Below are positions 35,182-45,656 of a DNA stretch of 64,000 nucleotides, one piece after another (position 1 is the first letter of the stretch; each line of letters starts with the position of its first letter). This DNA comes from Ruoffia halotolerans (lineage in GTDB: Bacteria; Bacillota; Bacilli; Lactobacillales; Aerococcaceae): positions 1 to 64,000 of the forward strand of contig NZ_JACAOA010000008.1 in assembly GCF_014049385.1 (NCBI RefSeq). Direction: 5' to 3'. The notes below the pieces were generated by a model. It did no database searches and was not told the origin of the DNA. It saw only the letters and a list, made by a program, of their open reading frames with translations. The position numbers were made by a program, and so were the translations under genes.

Positions 35182-37227
35182 ATGACAAAAGATTATTTAT
35201 TAGAAGTTGGTATGGAAGAAATACCTGCTCGTTTTTTAACTGAATTAAGTGACCAATTAAAAGATAAAGTTGAGCAGTTTTTAACTGATAACCGATTGAC
35301 TTATGATGATGCAGTCGCTTATTCAACACCAAGACGCTTAGCTGTGATTGTTAAAGGAATTTCAGAACGTCAAGAAGACGTATCTGAGAAAGTTAAAGGA
35401 CCTGCATTACGTATTGCACAGGACGAAGAAGGTGAATGGAGTAAAGCAGCACAAGGCTTTGTTCGCGGACAAAAATTAACTGTCGATGACATCTTTGTTG
35501 AACAAATTAAAGATGAAGACTATATCTTCGTTAATAAACATACAGAGGGCTTATCAGCTAAAGAGGTATTAGCGAATATGGCTGATGTATTAAACGCGAT
35601 GACATTCCCAGTTAGCATGACCTGGAATTCATTCAATAAAAGTTTTATCCGTCCAGTACATTGGATTGTGTCATTACTTGATGATGAAGTTGTTCCATTT
35701 AGCTTTATTAATATAGAAGCAGGAAATACATCAACTGGTCATCGTTTCCTAGGTGGTAAAACAGAAATTACGTCTCCTAATAATTATATAGAAAAATTAA
35801 GAGATGAGTTTGTGCTTGTTGATTCATCTGAAAGAAAAGATGTTATTATCAAACAAATTGGACAAATTGCTTCAGACAATCATTGGAATGTTCCAATGAC
35901 TGAAGATTTATTAGATGAAGTGACTGCTTTAGTTGAATGGCCGACGGCCTTCTTTGGTCAATTCGAGGACGAGTATTTAGAAATCCCACAAATTGTATTA
36001 ATCACTGCGATGAGAGACCACCAAAGATATTTCTACGCTTTAGAAGAAGGAACTGATAGGTTATTACCTTATTTCATCTCAGTTCGTAATGGTGATGACA
36101 ATCATATAGAGAATGTTATTAAAGGAAATAAAAAAGTGTTGAAAGCACGTTTAGAAGATGCTTTATTCTTCTATAAAGAAGATATGACTCATGATTTAGC
36201 GTACTTCACTGAGAAATTAGGGTCGGTTAAAGAACACTTTAAACTTGGAACATTAGCAGAAAAGCAAAAACGCGTTGAACATATTGTTAATAAATTAGCT
36301 GAAACAATTAATGAACCCAAAGCTGGTTCTGTAGCAAGTGAAGCAGCTAAAATTTATAAATTTGATTTAATGACTCAAGTAGTTAATGAATTTGACGAAT
36401 TACAAGGTCAAATGGGTGAAATTTATGCGAAAGAATTTGGAGTATCAGACGAAATTGCGCATACGATTAGCCAACAATATATGCCTACAAGTAGTGGGGG
36501 AGAATTACCAGGAACATTAGCTGGAGCAATGCTTGCTTTTGCTGATAAATTTGATACACTATTAAACTACTTTAACATCGGATTAATTCCAACAGGATCT
36601 AACGATCCTTATGCACTTCGCCGTCAAGCGATGGGAATGGTAGAAATTAGTGAGAAATATGATTGGAACTTTGACATGCAAGAATTTGTAAAAATTGTGA
36701 TTAAAGATATGGTTGTCACTGAAGAAGATTTGATTGACTCATTTATTGATTTTATTAAATTACGTATTCAACAATTTCTTGAGAAAGAAGCGATTGATTA
36801 TGATATCATTCAAGCAGAGCTTAATGGACGTCATGCGAATGTGTATACAGGTGTTAATTTTGCTAGAGGCATTCAAAAACTTAAGAATGACTCACCAGAA
36901 GAATATCGTAATTTAGTTGAATCTTTAACACGTGTGGTGAATTTAGGCGTTAAAGAAAATTCAGATGGCTTATTCGAAGAAACGAAAGCTCAAACAGAAT
37001 CAGAGCAAAAATTATTCGATATGTTAAAAACAGATTTCTCTACGGAGCGAGAAAAAGCATTAGATATGTTCATTAAATTGTCTGATCCAATTGCCGATTA
37101 CTTCAACAACAATATGGTTAATGACGATAATGAAGCAATAAGAGAAAACAGATTGAAAACAATGAAATTTATTACGGATAAAGTATTGAAATTTATAGAC
37201 CCAAGAGAGTTAAATAGTAAGTTTTAG
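35182..37227 (+). CDS. glyS: Glycyl-tRNA synthetase beta subunit
   Basis: The 681-residue beta subunit binds tRNA-Gly. It begins DYLLEVGMEEIPARFL, the standard start, contains TPRRLAV, FVRPVHW-type FIRPVHWIVSLLDD and the HD-like ITAMRDHQRYF segment, and ends in a DALR-type anticodon-binding domain. The ribosome binding site is AAGGAG. It follows glyQ in the same T-box controlled operon; obg follows 34 bp later and may be read from the same transcript. Confidence 0.97.
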   Translation: MTKDYLLEVGMEEIPARFLTELSDQLKDKVEQFLTDNRLTYDDAVAYSTPRRLAVIVKGISERQEDVSEKVKGPALRIAQDEEGEWSKAAQGFVRGQKLTVDDIFVEQIKDEDYIFVNKHTEGLSAKEVLANMADVLNAMTFPVSMTWNSFNKSFIRPVHWIVSLLDDEVVPFSFINIEAGNTSTGHRFLGGKTEITSPNNYIEKLRDEFVLVDSSERKDVIIKQIGQIASDNHWNVPMTEDLLDEVTALVEWPTAFFGQFEDEYLEIPQIVLITAMRDHQRYFYALEEGTDRLLPYFISVRNGDDNHIENVIKGNKKVLKARLEDALFFYKEDMTHDLAYFTEKLGSVKEHFKLGTLAEKQKRVEHIVNKLAETINEPKAGSVASEAAKIYKFDLMTQVVNEFDELQGQMGEIYAKEFGVSDEIAHTISQQYMPTSSGGELPGTLAGAMLAFADKFDTLLNYFNIGLIPTGSNDPYALRRQAMGMVEISEKYDWNFDMQEFVKIVIKDMVVTEEDLIDSFIDFIKLRIQQFLEKEAIDYDIIQAELNGRHANVYTGVNFARGIQKLKNDSPEEYRNLVESLTRVVNLGVKENSDGLFEETKAQTESEQKLFDMLKTDFSTEREKALDMFIKLSDPIADYFNNNMVNDDNEAIRENRLKTMKFITDKVLKFIDPRELNSKF

Positions 37228-37261
37228 AAAATTATACAAAGAAAGAAAGGAGTGATGTCAA

Positions 37262-38572
37262 ATGTCAACATTTTTAGATCATGCTAAAGTAGAAGTCAAA
37301 GCAGGCAAGGGTGGCGATGGAATGGTCGCTTTCCGTAGAGAGAAATACGTTCCAGATGGTGGACCAGCCGGCGGAGATGGAGGTCAAGGTGGAGATGTTA
37401 TCTTCATCGTAGATGAAGGATTAAGAACCTTAATGGATTTCCGTTATAACCGTCATTTTAAAGCCAAAAATGGTGAAAATGGAATGAGTAAGAGTAAATA
37501 CGGTGCTGGAGCAGAAGATTTAATTATTAAAGTTCCACCTGGAACGATTGTTCGTGAAGCTTCCACAGGTCAGTTCATGGCCGATTTAGTTGACAATGGT
37601 CAAAAATTCACTGTCGCTAAAGGAGGACGTGGGGGTCGAGGTAACATTCGTTTTGCAACGCATAAAAACCCCGCACCTTCTATTGCAGAAAATGGTGAAC
37701 CCGGAGAAGAATTAGAATTAGAACTTGAACTAAAAGTTCTTGCAGATGTTGCCTTAATTGGGTACCCAAGTGTGGGTAAATCAACATTACTTTCATTAAT
37801 TAGTAATGCAAAACCAAAGATAGCTGACTATCAATTTACAACGCTAGTTCCGAACTTAGGTGTTGTACAACTAGCAAACCAACAAGAGTTTGTTGTCGCC
37901 GATATGCCAGGTTTAATCGAAGGAGCTTCTGAAGGTGTTGGATTAGGAATTCAATTCTTACGCCACATTGAAAGAACAAAAATTATGTTACATGTCATTG
38001 ATATGGGAGCAGTACATGGTCGTGATCCTTTTGTTGATTTCACTGACATTATGGATGAATTAGAAGCATACAACGAGAGATTATTACTGAGACCGATGTT
38101 GATTGTCGCTAACAAAATGGACGAAGCAATCTCTGAGGAAAATCTTGAAATTTTTCAAGAAAAATTAAATGCTTATTATAGCGAACGTGAATTAGAAGTT
38201 CCAGAAATTTTCCCGATTAGCTCATGGCAAAATAAAGGTGTAGATCAGCTAATCAAGAAAACAGCTTCACTTGTTCAAAACGAAGAATTTATTCCACTTG
38301 AAGAAGAAGTTGAAGTCGAAGAAGCTTATTATACTTTAGAGCAAGAAGAAGCGCCTTTCGAAGTCGAACAAGTCGAAGAAGGCTTCTACCGAATTACGGG
38401 TGCTCAAATCGAAAAATTATTTGCGATGACGAATATGGCACATGATGAAAGTATTGCTCGTTTCCAAAGACAAATGCGTGGTATGGGAATTGATCAAGCT
38501 CTTCGTGATATTGGAGCTCAGACAGGAGATATTGTTGAGTTATCAACATTCCAGTTTGAGTTTATGGATTAG
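37262..38572 (+). CDS. obg: GTPase Obg
   Basis: Obg is an essential GTPase in 50S assembly and stringent-response signalling. The glycine-rich Obg fold (residues 1-158, with [14 protein letters not shown]), the G domain with GYPSVGKST near 167 and DMPGLIEGA, and a C-terminal OCT domain ending at 436 are all present. The linker between G and OCT domains is markedly acidic ([10 protein letters not shown]). The ribosome binding site is AAAGGAGTGATG. Confidence 0.97.
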   Translation: MSTFLDHAKVEVKAGKGGDGMVAFRREKYVPDGGPAGGDGGQGGDVIFIVDEGLRTLMDFRYNRHFKAKNGENGMSKSKYGAGAEDLIIKVPPGTIVREASTGQFMADLVDNGQKFTVAKGGRGGRGNIRFATHKNPAPSIAENGEPGEELELELELKVLADVALIGYPSVGKSTLLSLISNAKPKIADYQFTTLVPNLGVVQLANQQEFVVADMPGLIEGASEGVGLGIQFLRHIERTKIMLHVIDMGAVHGRDPFVDFTDIMDELEAYNERLLLRPMLIVANKMDEAISEENLEIFQEKLNAYYSERELEVPEIFPISSWQNKGVDQLIKKTASLVQNEEFIPLEEEVEVEEAYYTLEQEEAPFEVEQVEEGFYRITGAQIEKLFAMTNMAHDESIARFQRQMRGMGIDQALRDIGAQTGDIVELSTFQFEFMD

Positions 38573-38580
38573 GTGATAGC

Positions 38581-40428
38581 ATGTCACAAGAAACTAAGTC
38601 CAAAAAAAGATTAGATATCTTTGATGGTCTTAAAGGGCTATCAATTATCACAATTATTGTGTATTATTTTTTCCAGCATATATTACCCGGTGGATTTTTA
38701 GCGGTAAATATGTTCTTGTTAATCGCTGGTTTTTTTAACTTTAGACACTTTGTAAGTGCTAGCCAAAAAGGAATTAAAATAAATTACTTAAACTTTTATA
38801 AAAAAAGATTAAGTCGATTGTTTTTCCCAATGTTAGCCATGATTATAACAGCAAGTTCTTTTATCTTGTTATTTTCAAGAGGGTCTTTATTTAACCTTAG
38901 AAATATGGCTTTATCAGGACTTGCTTTCTTTAACAACTATTATCAAATCTTGAATGAACAGTCTTATTTCGTTCAAGCTGCAAACCCCAGTGCCTTCACG
39001 CATTTATGGTATGTGGGAATTTTAGGGCAGCTAATATTACTTACACCCTTATTAATATTGCTATTTTATTCTTGGCATAAGAAACAAACAACAACGGTGA
39101 ATATGTTACTCATCGTTACTGTTGTATCAGCATTTTTAATGGGTTATTTATATAAAGATGGTGAAGACCCTACACGTATTTATTATAGTGTATTTACACG
39201 GGCGTTCTCTTATACAACAGGTGGGGTTGTTGGTTTAATATTACCGATGAATCTTACTGCGAAGCCAATTAAAGGTAAAATTAATTGGATCTTTAATGGG
39301 ATAGGGACGTTAATTATGGTCTTGATGTTCTTTATGTGTAAATTTATGTACGGAACGCAACCCTTTGCTTATCGCTTTGGGATGAGTTTATTCACACTTT
39401 TAAGTGCCTTATTTATTCTTGTTTCCATTCACCCAAGTACGATTTGGAATAAGATATTAAGTTTTCCACTGCTTACCTTTATTGGTAAACGTAGCTACTC
39501 TTACTATTTATGGTTTTATCCTGTTTATTTAATTATTCCTAATATGATGCAAAATTTAGGTTTACCATCATGGGCAAACTATACAATTCAGTTTTTAATT
39601 ATCGCGATACTTGCTGAAATCAGTTACCGATTATTTGAGCAAGTGACTATTAGTTTACCACTTGGACAAGACTTTAATATTAAGAAAACACGTCACCAAT
39701 TAAGATATTTAAGATCTCATAAAGGGACTCTTTTAAACGTTAAAGTGATTACAGGTGCATATATTGTGATTTTCGTCATTGGTACGATTGGAATTTTTGC
39801 TGCACCTGAAGAAAGAGCTCAAACGGCAGAAGAATTGCAAACGATTATTGAAACGAACTCCCAAATAGCCGAAGACACACAGACAGAAGATACTGAAAAT
39901 GTGAAAGTAGTTAACAATATTAAAGGCCTTGGCCAACAAGAAATGCTTTATGCCAATGGACTAGATATTACCTTTGTAGGAGACTCTACTTTATTAGCAG
40001 CAACAAAACAAATTCAAAATGCCTTCCCTAAAGCGGTCATTAACGGTGAAGTCGGACGTCAATTGTATAATAGTGTGTCGGTTGTTAATAGTTTAGATCA
40101 AAGTGGGTTACTGAAACCAACGGTTGTTACGATGATGGGATCAAATGGAACCTTTACAGAAGGCCAAATTAATGACTATATTGAAGCAATTGGGCCAGAA
40201 CATGACATTTTCTTTGTAACATCAGATACAAAGCGTTCATGGGTGTCTGACGCTAATCAACAATTATTAGCAGCAGCTCAGCGATTCGGTAATGTTCATA
40301 TTATTGATTGGGCAAGTTACTCAAACGACCAAGTCGGCTGGCAAAGAGAAGACGGTGCGCATCCAACTGAAGAAGGAGCACACGAATTATCAGTCTTTAT
40401 TGCTAAAGAAATATATCGTCAAAGATAA
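38581..40428 (+). CDS. OatA-like membrane O-acyltransferase with SGNH domain
   Basis: This 615-residue protein joins an acyltransferase-3 membrane domain (about ten helices, residues 15-375) to one further membrane helix near 395-415 and an extracellular SGNH esterase-like domain. The SGNH catalytic Ser is in VGDSTLLAA near 466 and the Asp-x-x-His in DGAHPTEEG near 590. This is the design of OatA, which O-acetylates peptidoglycan MurNAc and gives lysozyme resistance, and of related wall-polymer acetyltransferases; the true acceptor cannot be read from sequence. It starts 8 bp after obg, so it is probably in that operon, and a terminator follows. Confidence 0.88.
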   Translation: MSQETKSKKRLDIFDGLKGLSIITIIVYYFFQHILPGGFLAVNMFLLIAGFFNFRHFVSASQKGIKINYLNFYKKRLSRLFFPMLAMIITASSFILLFSRGSLFNLRNMALSGLAFFNNYYQILNEQSYFVQAANPSAFTHLWYVGILGQLILLTPLLILLFYSWHKKQTTTVNMLLIVTVVSAFLMGYLYKDGEDPTRIYYSVFTRAFSYTTGGVVGLILPMNLTAKPIKGKINWIFNGIGTLIMVLMFFMCKFMYGTQPFAYRFGMSLFTLLSALFILVSIHPSTIWNKILSFPLLTFIGKRSYSYYLWFYPVYLIIPNMMQNLGLPSWANYTIQFLIIAILAEISYRLFEQVTISLPLGQDFNIKKTRHQLRYLRSHKGTLLNVKVITGAYIVIFVIGTIGIFAAPEERAQTAEELQTIIETNSQIAEDTQTEDTENVKVVNNIKGLGQQEMLYANGLDITFVGDSTLLAATKQIQNAFPKAVINGEVGRQLYNSVSVVNSLDQSGLLKPTVVTMMGSNGTFTEGQINDYIEAIGPEHDIFFVTSDTKRSWVSDANQQLLAAAQRFGNVHIIDWASYSNDQVGWQREDGAHPTEEGAHELSVFIAKEIYRQR

Positions 40429-40442
40429 AAAATTAGTTAATT

Positions 40443-40484
40443 GAGGAGTGTTGGTGGGGAGATTAACTCACTAACACTCTTTTT
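40443..40484 (+). terminator. Terminator after the acyltransferase gene
   Basis: GAGTGTTGGTG near 40445 pairs with CACTAACACTC near 40470-40480 (one G-U), followed by five T residues. Confidence 0.8.
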
Positions 40485-40561
40485 ATGTTTAATAAGATAA
40501 ATGTAAAGAAATTCTCAAAAAATTGTAGTAAAATATAATGTATTAATGAAAGGTAGTGACT

Positions 40562-41485
40562 ATGGAAATATTATTTTTAGGAACTGGCGCTGGCGTTCCA
40601 TCAAAAAGTCGTAATGTAAGTTCTTTAGTGTTAAAACTATTGAATGAATTGAATGAAACTTGGCTGTTTGATTGTGGAGAAGGAACTCAACATCAAATAT
40701 TAAAAACAACATTAAAACCGGGTAAGGTTAAAAATATATTTATTACTCATATGCATGGAGATCATATATTCGGCTTACCAGGATTTTTAAGTAGTCGTTC
40801 GTTCCAAGGCGGAGATAACCAACCTATTACCATCTACGGACCTCCAGGTATTGAACAATACATTAATGCTTCATTGAAATATTCAAAATCAAATTTACTT
40901 TATAAAGTAAATATAGTTGAACTAGATCCGAAGGGTGGAGAAATTCAGTTAAATAAGGGATGGAAAGTTAAATACTTACCTCTACAACATAATATTTTGT
41001 CATTTGGTTATAGAATTGAAGAACCGAAATCCGATGGTGTGTTATTGGTTGAAAAACTTAAAGAATACAATATTCCAAACGGACCGATATTTGGGAAGTT
41101 AAAAAATGGAAAAACAGTCACTTTAGAAGATGGTACTAAACTGGACGGTAAAGATTTTGTTGGTGAAGTCAAACCAGGCAAAGTGATTGCAATCATTGGA
41201 GATACGAGACCCAATGCAAACATCGAGAAATTAGCCGAAGATGCTGATGTTCTTGTTCATGAAGGAACACATGCAAAAGGCGAGAATAAAATTGCCAATC
41301 GTTATTTCCATTCTACGGTCGAACAAGCGGCTCAAGTTGCTAAAGCATCAAATGTTAAGCAATTATATTTAAATCACATTAGCTCTAGATATTTAGGGGC
41401 AGATGTGAAACAATTAGAAAAAGATGCACGTTCGATATTCAAACATACAAAAGTTGCTTATGATTTAAATGAATTTGAAATATAA
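40562..41485 (+). CDS. rnz: Ribonuclease Z
   Basis: RNase Z trims the 3' end of tRNA precursors that lack encoded CCA. The metallo-beta-lactamase motif THMHGDHIFGLPGFL near residue 61 and the later histidines (VHEGTHA, YLNHISSRY) coordinate two zinc ions; the flexible arm is in the middle. I chose the ATG at 40562, 8 nt after AAAGG, over the in-frame GTG at 40556. 307 residues is normal. It begins the run rnz-SDR-lapA-recJ-apt. Confidence 0.96.
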   Translation: MEILFLGTGAGVPSKSRNVSSLVLKLLNELNETWLFDCGEGTQHQILKTTLKPGKVKNIFITHMHGDHIFGLPGFLSSRSFQGGDNQPITIYGPPGIEQYINASLKYSKSNLLYKVNIVELDPKGGEIQLNKGWKVKYLPLQHNILSFGYRIEEPKSDGVLLVEKLKEYNIPNGPIFGKLKNGKTVTLEDGTKLDGKDFVGEVKPGKVIAIIGDTRPNANIEKLAEDADVLVHEGTHAKGENKIANRYFHSTVEQAAQVAKASNVKQLYLNHISSRYLGADVKQLEKDARSIFKHTKVAYDLNEFEI

Positions 41486-41501
41486 TTGAAAGGGAGAGAT
41501 T

Positions 41502-42308
41502 ATGTTTCTAAAAAACAAGGTTGTTTTATTGACGGGTGCTTCAAGTGGAATTGGTAAAGCGATTGCTTTTGAATTGGCTAAAAAAGGTGCAAATCTTGTA
41601 TTAGTATCTCGAAGAGAAGAAGTACTCTCTGAATTGGCAGATACATTAAAACGAGAATACGATATACAAACACTTGTACTAGCAAAAGATTTGTCTGAGG
41701 TAAAGGAAATTGAAGAAACGGTGGAAGAAACAATCAATGTTTTTGGTCATATAGATTTTTTGATTAATTCAAGTGGTATGGGTATATTTAAAAAAGCAGT
41801 AGATTTCACGTCAAAAGAAATTGATCAACTCTTTAAAATTAATACTTATGCGATGATTTATTTGTCCCAATTAGTAGCTAGAGAGATGATTATAAAAAAT
41901 ACGCCAGGACATATTTTATTCATTTCTTCCATAGCCGGAAAAATTGCAACACCAAGCTCAAGTGTATATTCTGCATCAAAGTTTGCTGTGATAGGCTACG
42001 CGAATAGTTTAAGATTGGAGTTAAAGCGGTTTGGTATTGATGTGACCACAATTAATCCTGGACCAGTCAAGACGGATTTTTTTAATTTCGATTCAAAATC
42101 TCAAGAGTATTATGACCGAATTAAGGCATTTGCATTAGATCCGCAAAAATTAGCGAGAGATGTGACTAAGCATTTAAAACCATCACGTCGTAAAAGAGAA
42201 TTAAATCGTCCCCGTTATTATCATATTATTGATATACTATATAAAGTGTTTCCTAATATTGGAGATAAATTAGCAGGAGAAATGTTAAATTTCAAGGAGG
42301 ATATTTAG
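41502..42308 (+). CDS. Short-chain dehydrogenase/reductase (YqjQ-like)
   Basis: A classical SDR of 268 residues: NADP(H)-binding TGASSGIGKA near residue 11, NSSGMG near 90, catalytic Ser in ISSIAG near 143 and the YSASK active site with Tyr near 155. The natural substrate is unknown. An SDR of this type often lies between rnz and recJ in Firmicutes, which supports a YqjQ-like identity. The ribosome binding site is AAAGGGAGAG. It ends one base before the next gene. Confidence 0.9.
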   Translation: MFLKNKVVLLTGASSGIGKAIAFELAKKGANLVLVSRREEVLSELADTLKREYDIQTLVLAKDLSEVKEIEETVEETINVFGHIDFLINSSGMGIFKKAVDFTSKEIDQLFKINTYAMIYLSQLVAREMIIKNTPGHILFISSIAGKIATPSSSVYSASKFAVIGYANSLRLELKRFGIDVTTINPGPVKTDFFNFDSKSQEYYDRIKAFALDPQKLARDVTKHLKPSRRKRELNRPRYYHIIDILYKVFPNIGDKLAGEMLNFKEDI

Positions 42309-42719
42309 ATGAAAGAACAATGGAAAGTTATAGCGATTATTATGTTACTTATCTTAGTAGTCGTTTTTGCATTACAAAATACAAATGTTGTTGGAATTGA
42401 TTTCTTTTTCACTCAATTTGAAGTATCGCTTGTCTTAGTTGTATTATTCAGTATTTTGGTTGGTGTTATCATTGGAATGATTGCATCAATGTCTGCGATT
42501 CAATCAAACAGAAAGAAAAATAAAGAGTTAGAAAAGCAATTATCAAAAGAGAAACATAATCATTCAAACACTGCAATTGAAAAAGATGCAACAATTTCTG
42601 AGTTACGCAGTAAGATTGAAGAACAAGAGCGTGTTTCACGTAATACAATTTCTGTAAAATCATATGAAAAACCAGAGTTAAATGAAGAAGTAGTTACTGA
42701 TACAACAGAGGAAGTGTAA
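42309..42719 (+). CDS. LapA/DUF1049 family membrane protein
   Basis: This 136-residue protein has two membrane helices (about residues 8-26 and 40-62) separated by NTNVVGIDFFFTQFEV, the signature of the LapA (lipopolysaccharide assembly A, DUF1049) family, then a charged cytoplasmic coiled coil. In Gram-positive bacteria its role is unknown; the LapA name comes from Escherichia coli. AAGGAGG precedes it inside the end of the SDR gene, so the two are tightly coupled. Confidence 0.85.
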   Translation: MKEQWKVIAIIMLLILVVVFALQNTNVVGIDFFFTQFEVSLVLVVLFSILVGVIIGMIASMSAIQSNRKKNKELEKQLSKEKHNHSNTAIEKDATISELRSKIEEQERVSRNTISVKSYEKPELNEEVVTDTTEEV

Positions 42720-42724
42720 TATTC

Positions 42725-45058
42725 GTGAAGTTCAATATGGCACAGTTTGATTGGCAAATCAGACCAGAGTTTAATAGAGACGCTTCCGAAAGTATTTTAA
42801 ACAATAATGAAACAACATTTAGTTCAACTTTTTTACGACTATGTTCAATTAGAGGTATCACAAGCACAGAAGAGTTAATCGAAAAAACAAATCAAAAACC
42901 TCAACTATATCATGACCCATTTTTATTATTTGAGATGGACAAAACAATTGACCGTATTCAAACAGCGATTGAAGAGTTTGAACCAATATTAATCTATGGA
43001 GATTATGATGCAGACGGTATTACCAGCACATTGATAATGTATGAGACATTAGAGACGATCGGAGCCAATGTCCATTATTATTTACCAAACCGCTTAACGG
43101 ACGGTTATGGACCGAATAAAGCACGTTGGAGTGAGTTGGTTGACGAATATGATATTCGATTAATCATTACTGTTGATAATGGTGTGGCTGGTTTTGAAGC
43201 TGTGGATGCAATGAATGATATAGGTGTGGATTGTATTATTACTGATCACCACGAATTGCAAAGTGAATTACCGAATGCCTATTCAATTATTCATCCTAAA
43301 CATCCTTCAGGTCAATATCCTTTCCCAGAATTAAGTGGGGCTGGGGTTGCTTTAAAAGTGGTTAGTACCTTATTGGGTGAAGTACCCACAGAAGCTGTTG
43401 AATTGGCAGCCATCGGTACGGTTGCAGATATGGTGTCGTTAACGGATGAAAACCGAACGATTGTATTAAGTGGATTGACTCTCATTAAAGACTCAATGCG
43501 CGTTGGTTTACAATTATTATTACAAAATGAAAAAGTTAATTTAGATAACTTAACAAGTGAGACAATTGGCTTTATTATCGGCCCACGTTTGAATGCGGTA
43601 GGTAGATTAGGTGATCCGACGCCGGGCTTAGAGTTATTGAAAACATTAGATATATCTGAAGCGGAATCGTTATTAGAAATAGTGAATGAAAAGAATCGTG
43701 AAAGAAAATCCATCACCGAAAACATTACTAGAGAAATTGAAAATCGAATGGGTCAATACGACTCAATTCCAAATATTATTATTGAAGCAGATAAGGATTG
43801 GCCTGCCGGAGTCTTAGGGATTGCTGCAAGTCGTTTAGTTAAAAAATATCAAAGACCAGCGATTGTCTTTCAATATATAGAAGAGAAAAAACAATATAAA
43901 GGAAGTTCAAGAAGTGTGTCTAAGATAAATATCTTTGAAGAACTCGTTAAACAAAATGAGTACCTAACTTACTTCGGTGGTCATAGTCAAGCAGCAGGAT
44001 TAACGATTGATGAAGAGAATTGGGAAGACTTTAAACAAAGCATTCACAAAAGCTTTGAACACTACACTGAATTACTAAACGAACCTGAGCCAATTGTTAT
44101 CGATATGCCGTTAAGTGTGAATGAAATGACGATTGATTTTATTAATGAAGTGAACTTATTAGGACCTTTCGGTATGGATAATCCAAAACCGCAGTTTATG
44201 GTTAAAGATGCTCATATTAACACAATTAGATTTATTGGAGCAGATAAAAACCATGTTAAACTTGCCCTAAGCCAAACGGATAGCAAAGTCGAATTACAAG
44301 CCATTGGCTTTGGCAAAGCAGAGCAAGCTGAAGGCTTAGAGAACGGCAGTGTGATATCTGTCGTTGGAGAGTTAGATATTAATGAATGGAATGGGAACTG
44401 TCTTCCGCAGTTAATGCTGAAAGATATGGGAGTTAATGGCTCTCAGTGGTTAGATTACCGCTCAAGCAAGATTCACAAAGATTTATTAATTATAGATAAA
44501 GCTTTATATTTATTCTCTCATCAGCCGATTGCAGATTATATGTCCAAGCAATTGAACGGTGCAGCTGTTGTATTATATGAGAATGCATCAGAAGTTAATT
44601 TAGCCCAATATAATAACCTCATCGTAATGGAGCCGCCAATCCAATTACAACAATTGAAAGAGATAGTGAATACACAAGCTTGGTCGAAAGTCTATCTAGG
44701 ATCATTTGTTCAGGAATCGAAATATATGGCAGGTATCCCTTCTCGAGAAGAGTTCGTTGATTTGTATAAATATATCTTTGCCAAGCAAGAATTTATGTAC
44801 AAAACAGAATTTGAAAATATAACAAAAGCATTAAATATACACCCAGTTAAATTAAAAGGGATGTTTTTGATGTTTTTAGAAGCAGAATTTGTTACAATTA
44901 AGAATGGTCGGTTAGAGTTTAATAAAGAAGCAACAAATAATAAAATTGATCTACCTCACTTAAAGACTTTTATTCAATATGAAAATGAATATAAGTCAGA
45001 GGCTTTATTAAATTATCAGCCGTTAGACGCTATTAAAGATTATTTTGAAGGGAATTAA
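42725..45058 (+). CDS. recJ: Single-stranded-DNA exonuclease RecJ
   Basis: RecJ degrades single-stranded DNA 5' to 3' in recombination and repair. The DHH phosphoesterase motifs are complete: ILIYGDYDADGITST near residue 98, ITVDNGVAG, ITDHHEL, and DHHA1 with FGGHSQAAGLT near 418, followed by an OB fold and a C-terminal extension usual in Firmicutes RecJ (777 residues). I keep the GTG start at 42725 (GGAAGTG upstream); an ATG at 42737 is possible but lacks a good ribosome binding site. Confidence 0.95.
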   Translation: MKFNMAQFDWQIRPEFNRDASESILNNNETTFSSTFLRLCSIRGITSTEELIEKTNQKPQLYHDPFLLFEMDKTIDRIQTAIEEFEPILIYGDYDADGITSTLIMYETLETIGANVHYYLPNRLTDGYGPNKARWSELVDEYDIRLIITVDNGVAGFEAVDAMNDIGVDCIITDHHELQSELPNAYSIIHPKHPSGQYPFPELSGAGVALKVVSTLLGEVPTEAVELAAIGTVADMVSLTDENRTIVLSGLTLIKDSMRVGLQLLLQNEKVNLDNLTSETIGFIIGPRLNAVGRLGDPTPGLELLKTLDISEAESLLEIVNEKNRERKSITENITREIENRMGQYDSIPNIIIEADKDWPAGVLGIAASRLVKKYQRPAIVFQYIEEKKQYKGSSRSVSKINIFEELVKQNEYLTYFGGHSQAAGLTIDEENWEDFKQSIHKSFEHYTELLNEPEPIVIDMPLSVNEMTIDFINEVNLLGPFGMDNPKPQFMVKDAHINTIRFIGADKNHVKLALSQTDSKVELQAIGFGKAEQAEGLENGSVISVVGELDINEWNGNCLPQLMLKDMGVNGSQWLDYRSSKIHKDLLIIDKALYLFSHQPIADYMSKQLNGAAVVLYENASEVNLAQYNNLIVMEPPIQLQQLKEIVNTQAWSKVYLGSFVQESKYMAGIPSREEFVDLYKYIFAKQEFMYKTEFENITKALNIHPVKLKGMFLMFLEAEFVTIKNGRLEFNKEATNNKIDLPHLKTFIQYENEYKSEALLNYQPLDAIKDYFEGN

Positions 45059-45066
45059 ATAACTAA

Positions 45067-45579
45067 ATGAACTTAAATGATTATATTGCTTCAATCGAAG
45101 ATTATCCACAGGAAGGCGTAACGTTTCGTGATATTACACCATTAATGGCAAATGGACCTGCTTTTGCGCAAGCGACACAAGAAATTGTGGACTATGCAAG
45201 AGAAGTAGGAGCTGAAGTAGCTGTTGGACCTGAAGCACGTGGCTTTATTGTCGGTTGTCCTGTAGCTTACGCAATGGAAATTGGCTTTGCACCAGTTCGT
45301 AAAAAAGGGAAATTACCTCGTGAAATTATTGAAGTCGAATACGAACTTGAATACGGTACTGATTTATTAACGATGCATAAAGATGCTATTACACCTGGTC
45401 AAAAAGTTATCATAATCGATGATTTATTAGCAACAGGTGGTACGGTTAAAGCAACAATCGACTTAGTTGAAAAACTAGGCGGAGAAGTTGTAGGAATTGC
45501 ATTCTTAATTGAATTGAAAGAATTAAATGGTAGAGAAAAAATTGAAGGTTATAACTATAAAGCTTTAATGCAATTCTAA
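45067..45579 (+). CDS. apt: Adenine phosphoribosyltransferase
   Basis: Apt salvages adenine with PRPP to make AMP. The 170-residue type I PRTase has DIASIEDYP-type start ([21 protein letters not shown]), the flexible loop with KKGKLPR, and the PRPP-binding [16 protein letters not shown] near residue 115. Location directly behind recJ is common in Firmicutes. Only a weak ribosome binding site is seen between recJ and apt, consistent with coupling. Confidence 0.97.
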   Translation: MNLNDYIASIEDYPQEGVTFRDITPLMANGPAFAQATQEIVDYAREVGAEVAVGPEARGFIVGCPVAYAMEIGFAPVRKKGKLPREIIEVEYELEYGTDLLTMHKDAITPGQKVIIIDDLLATGGTVKATIDLVEKLGGEVVGIAFLIELKELNGREKIEGYNYKALMQF

Positions 45580-45607
45580 TATCTACTCTTTATTTTAAAA
45601 TTCAAAA

Positions 45608-45645
45608 AAATCCGAACTCTTATTATAGTGTTCGGATTTCGTTTT
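45608..45645. terminator. Terminator between apt and lexA
   Basis: AAATCCGAAC at 45608-45617 pairs exactly with 45630-45639. T residues on the plus side and A residues on the minus side suit the convergent apt and lexA genes. Each arm also resembles a PurR box. Confidence 0.75.
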
Positions 45646-45656
45646 AATTAATATAT

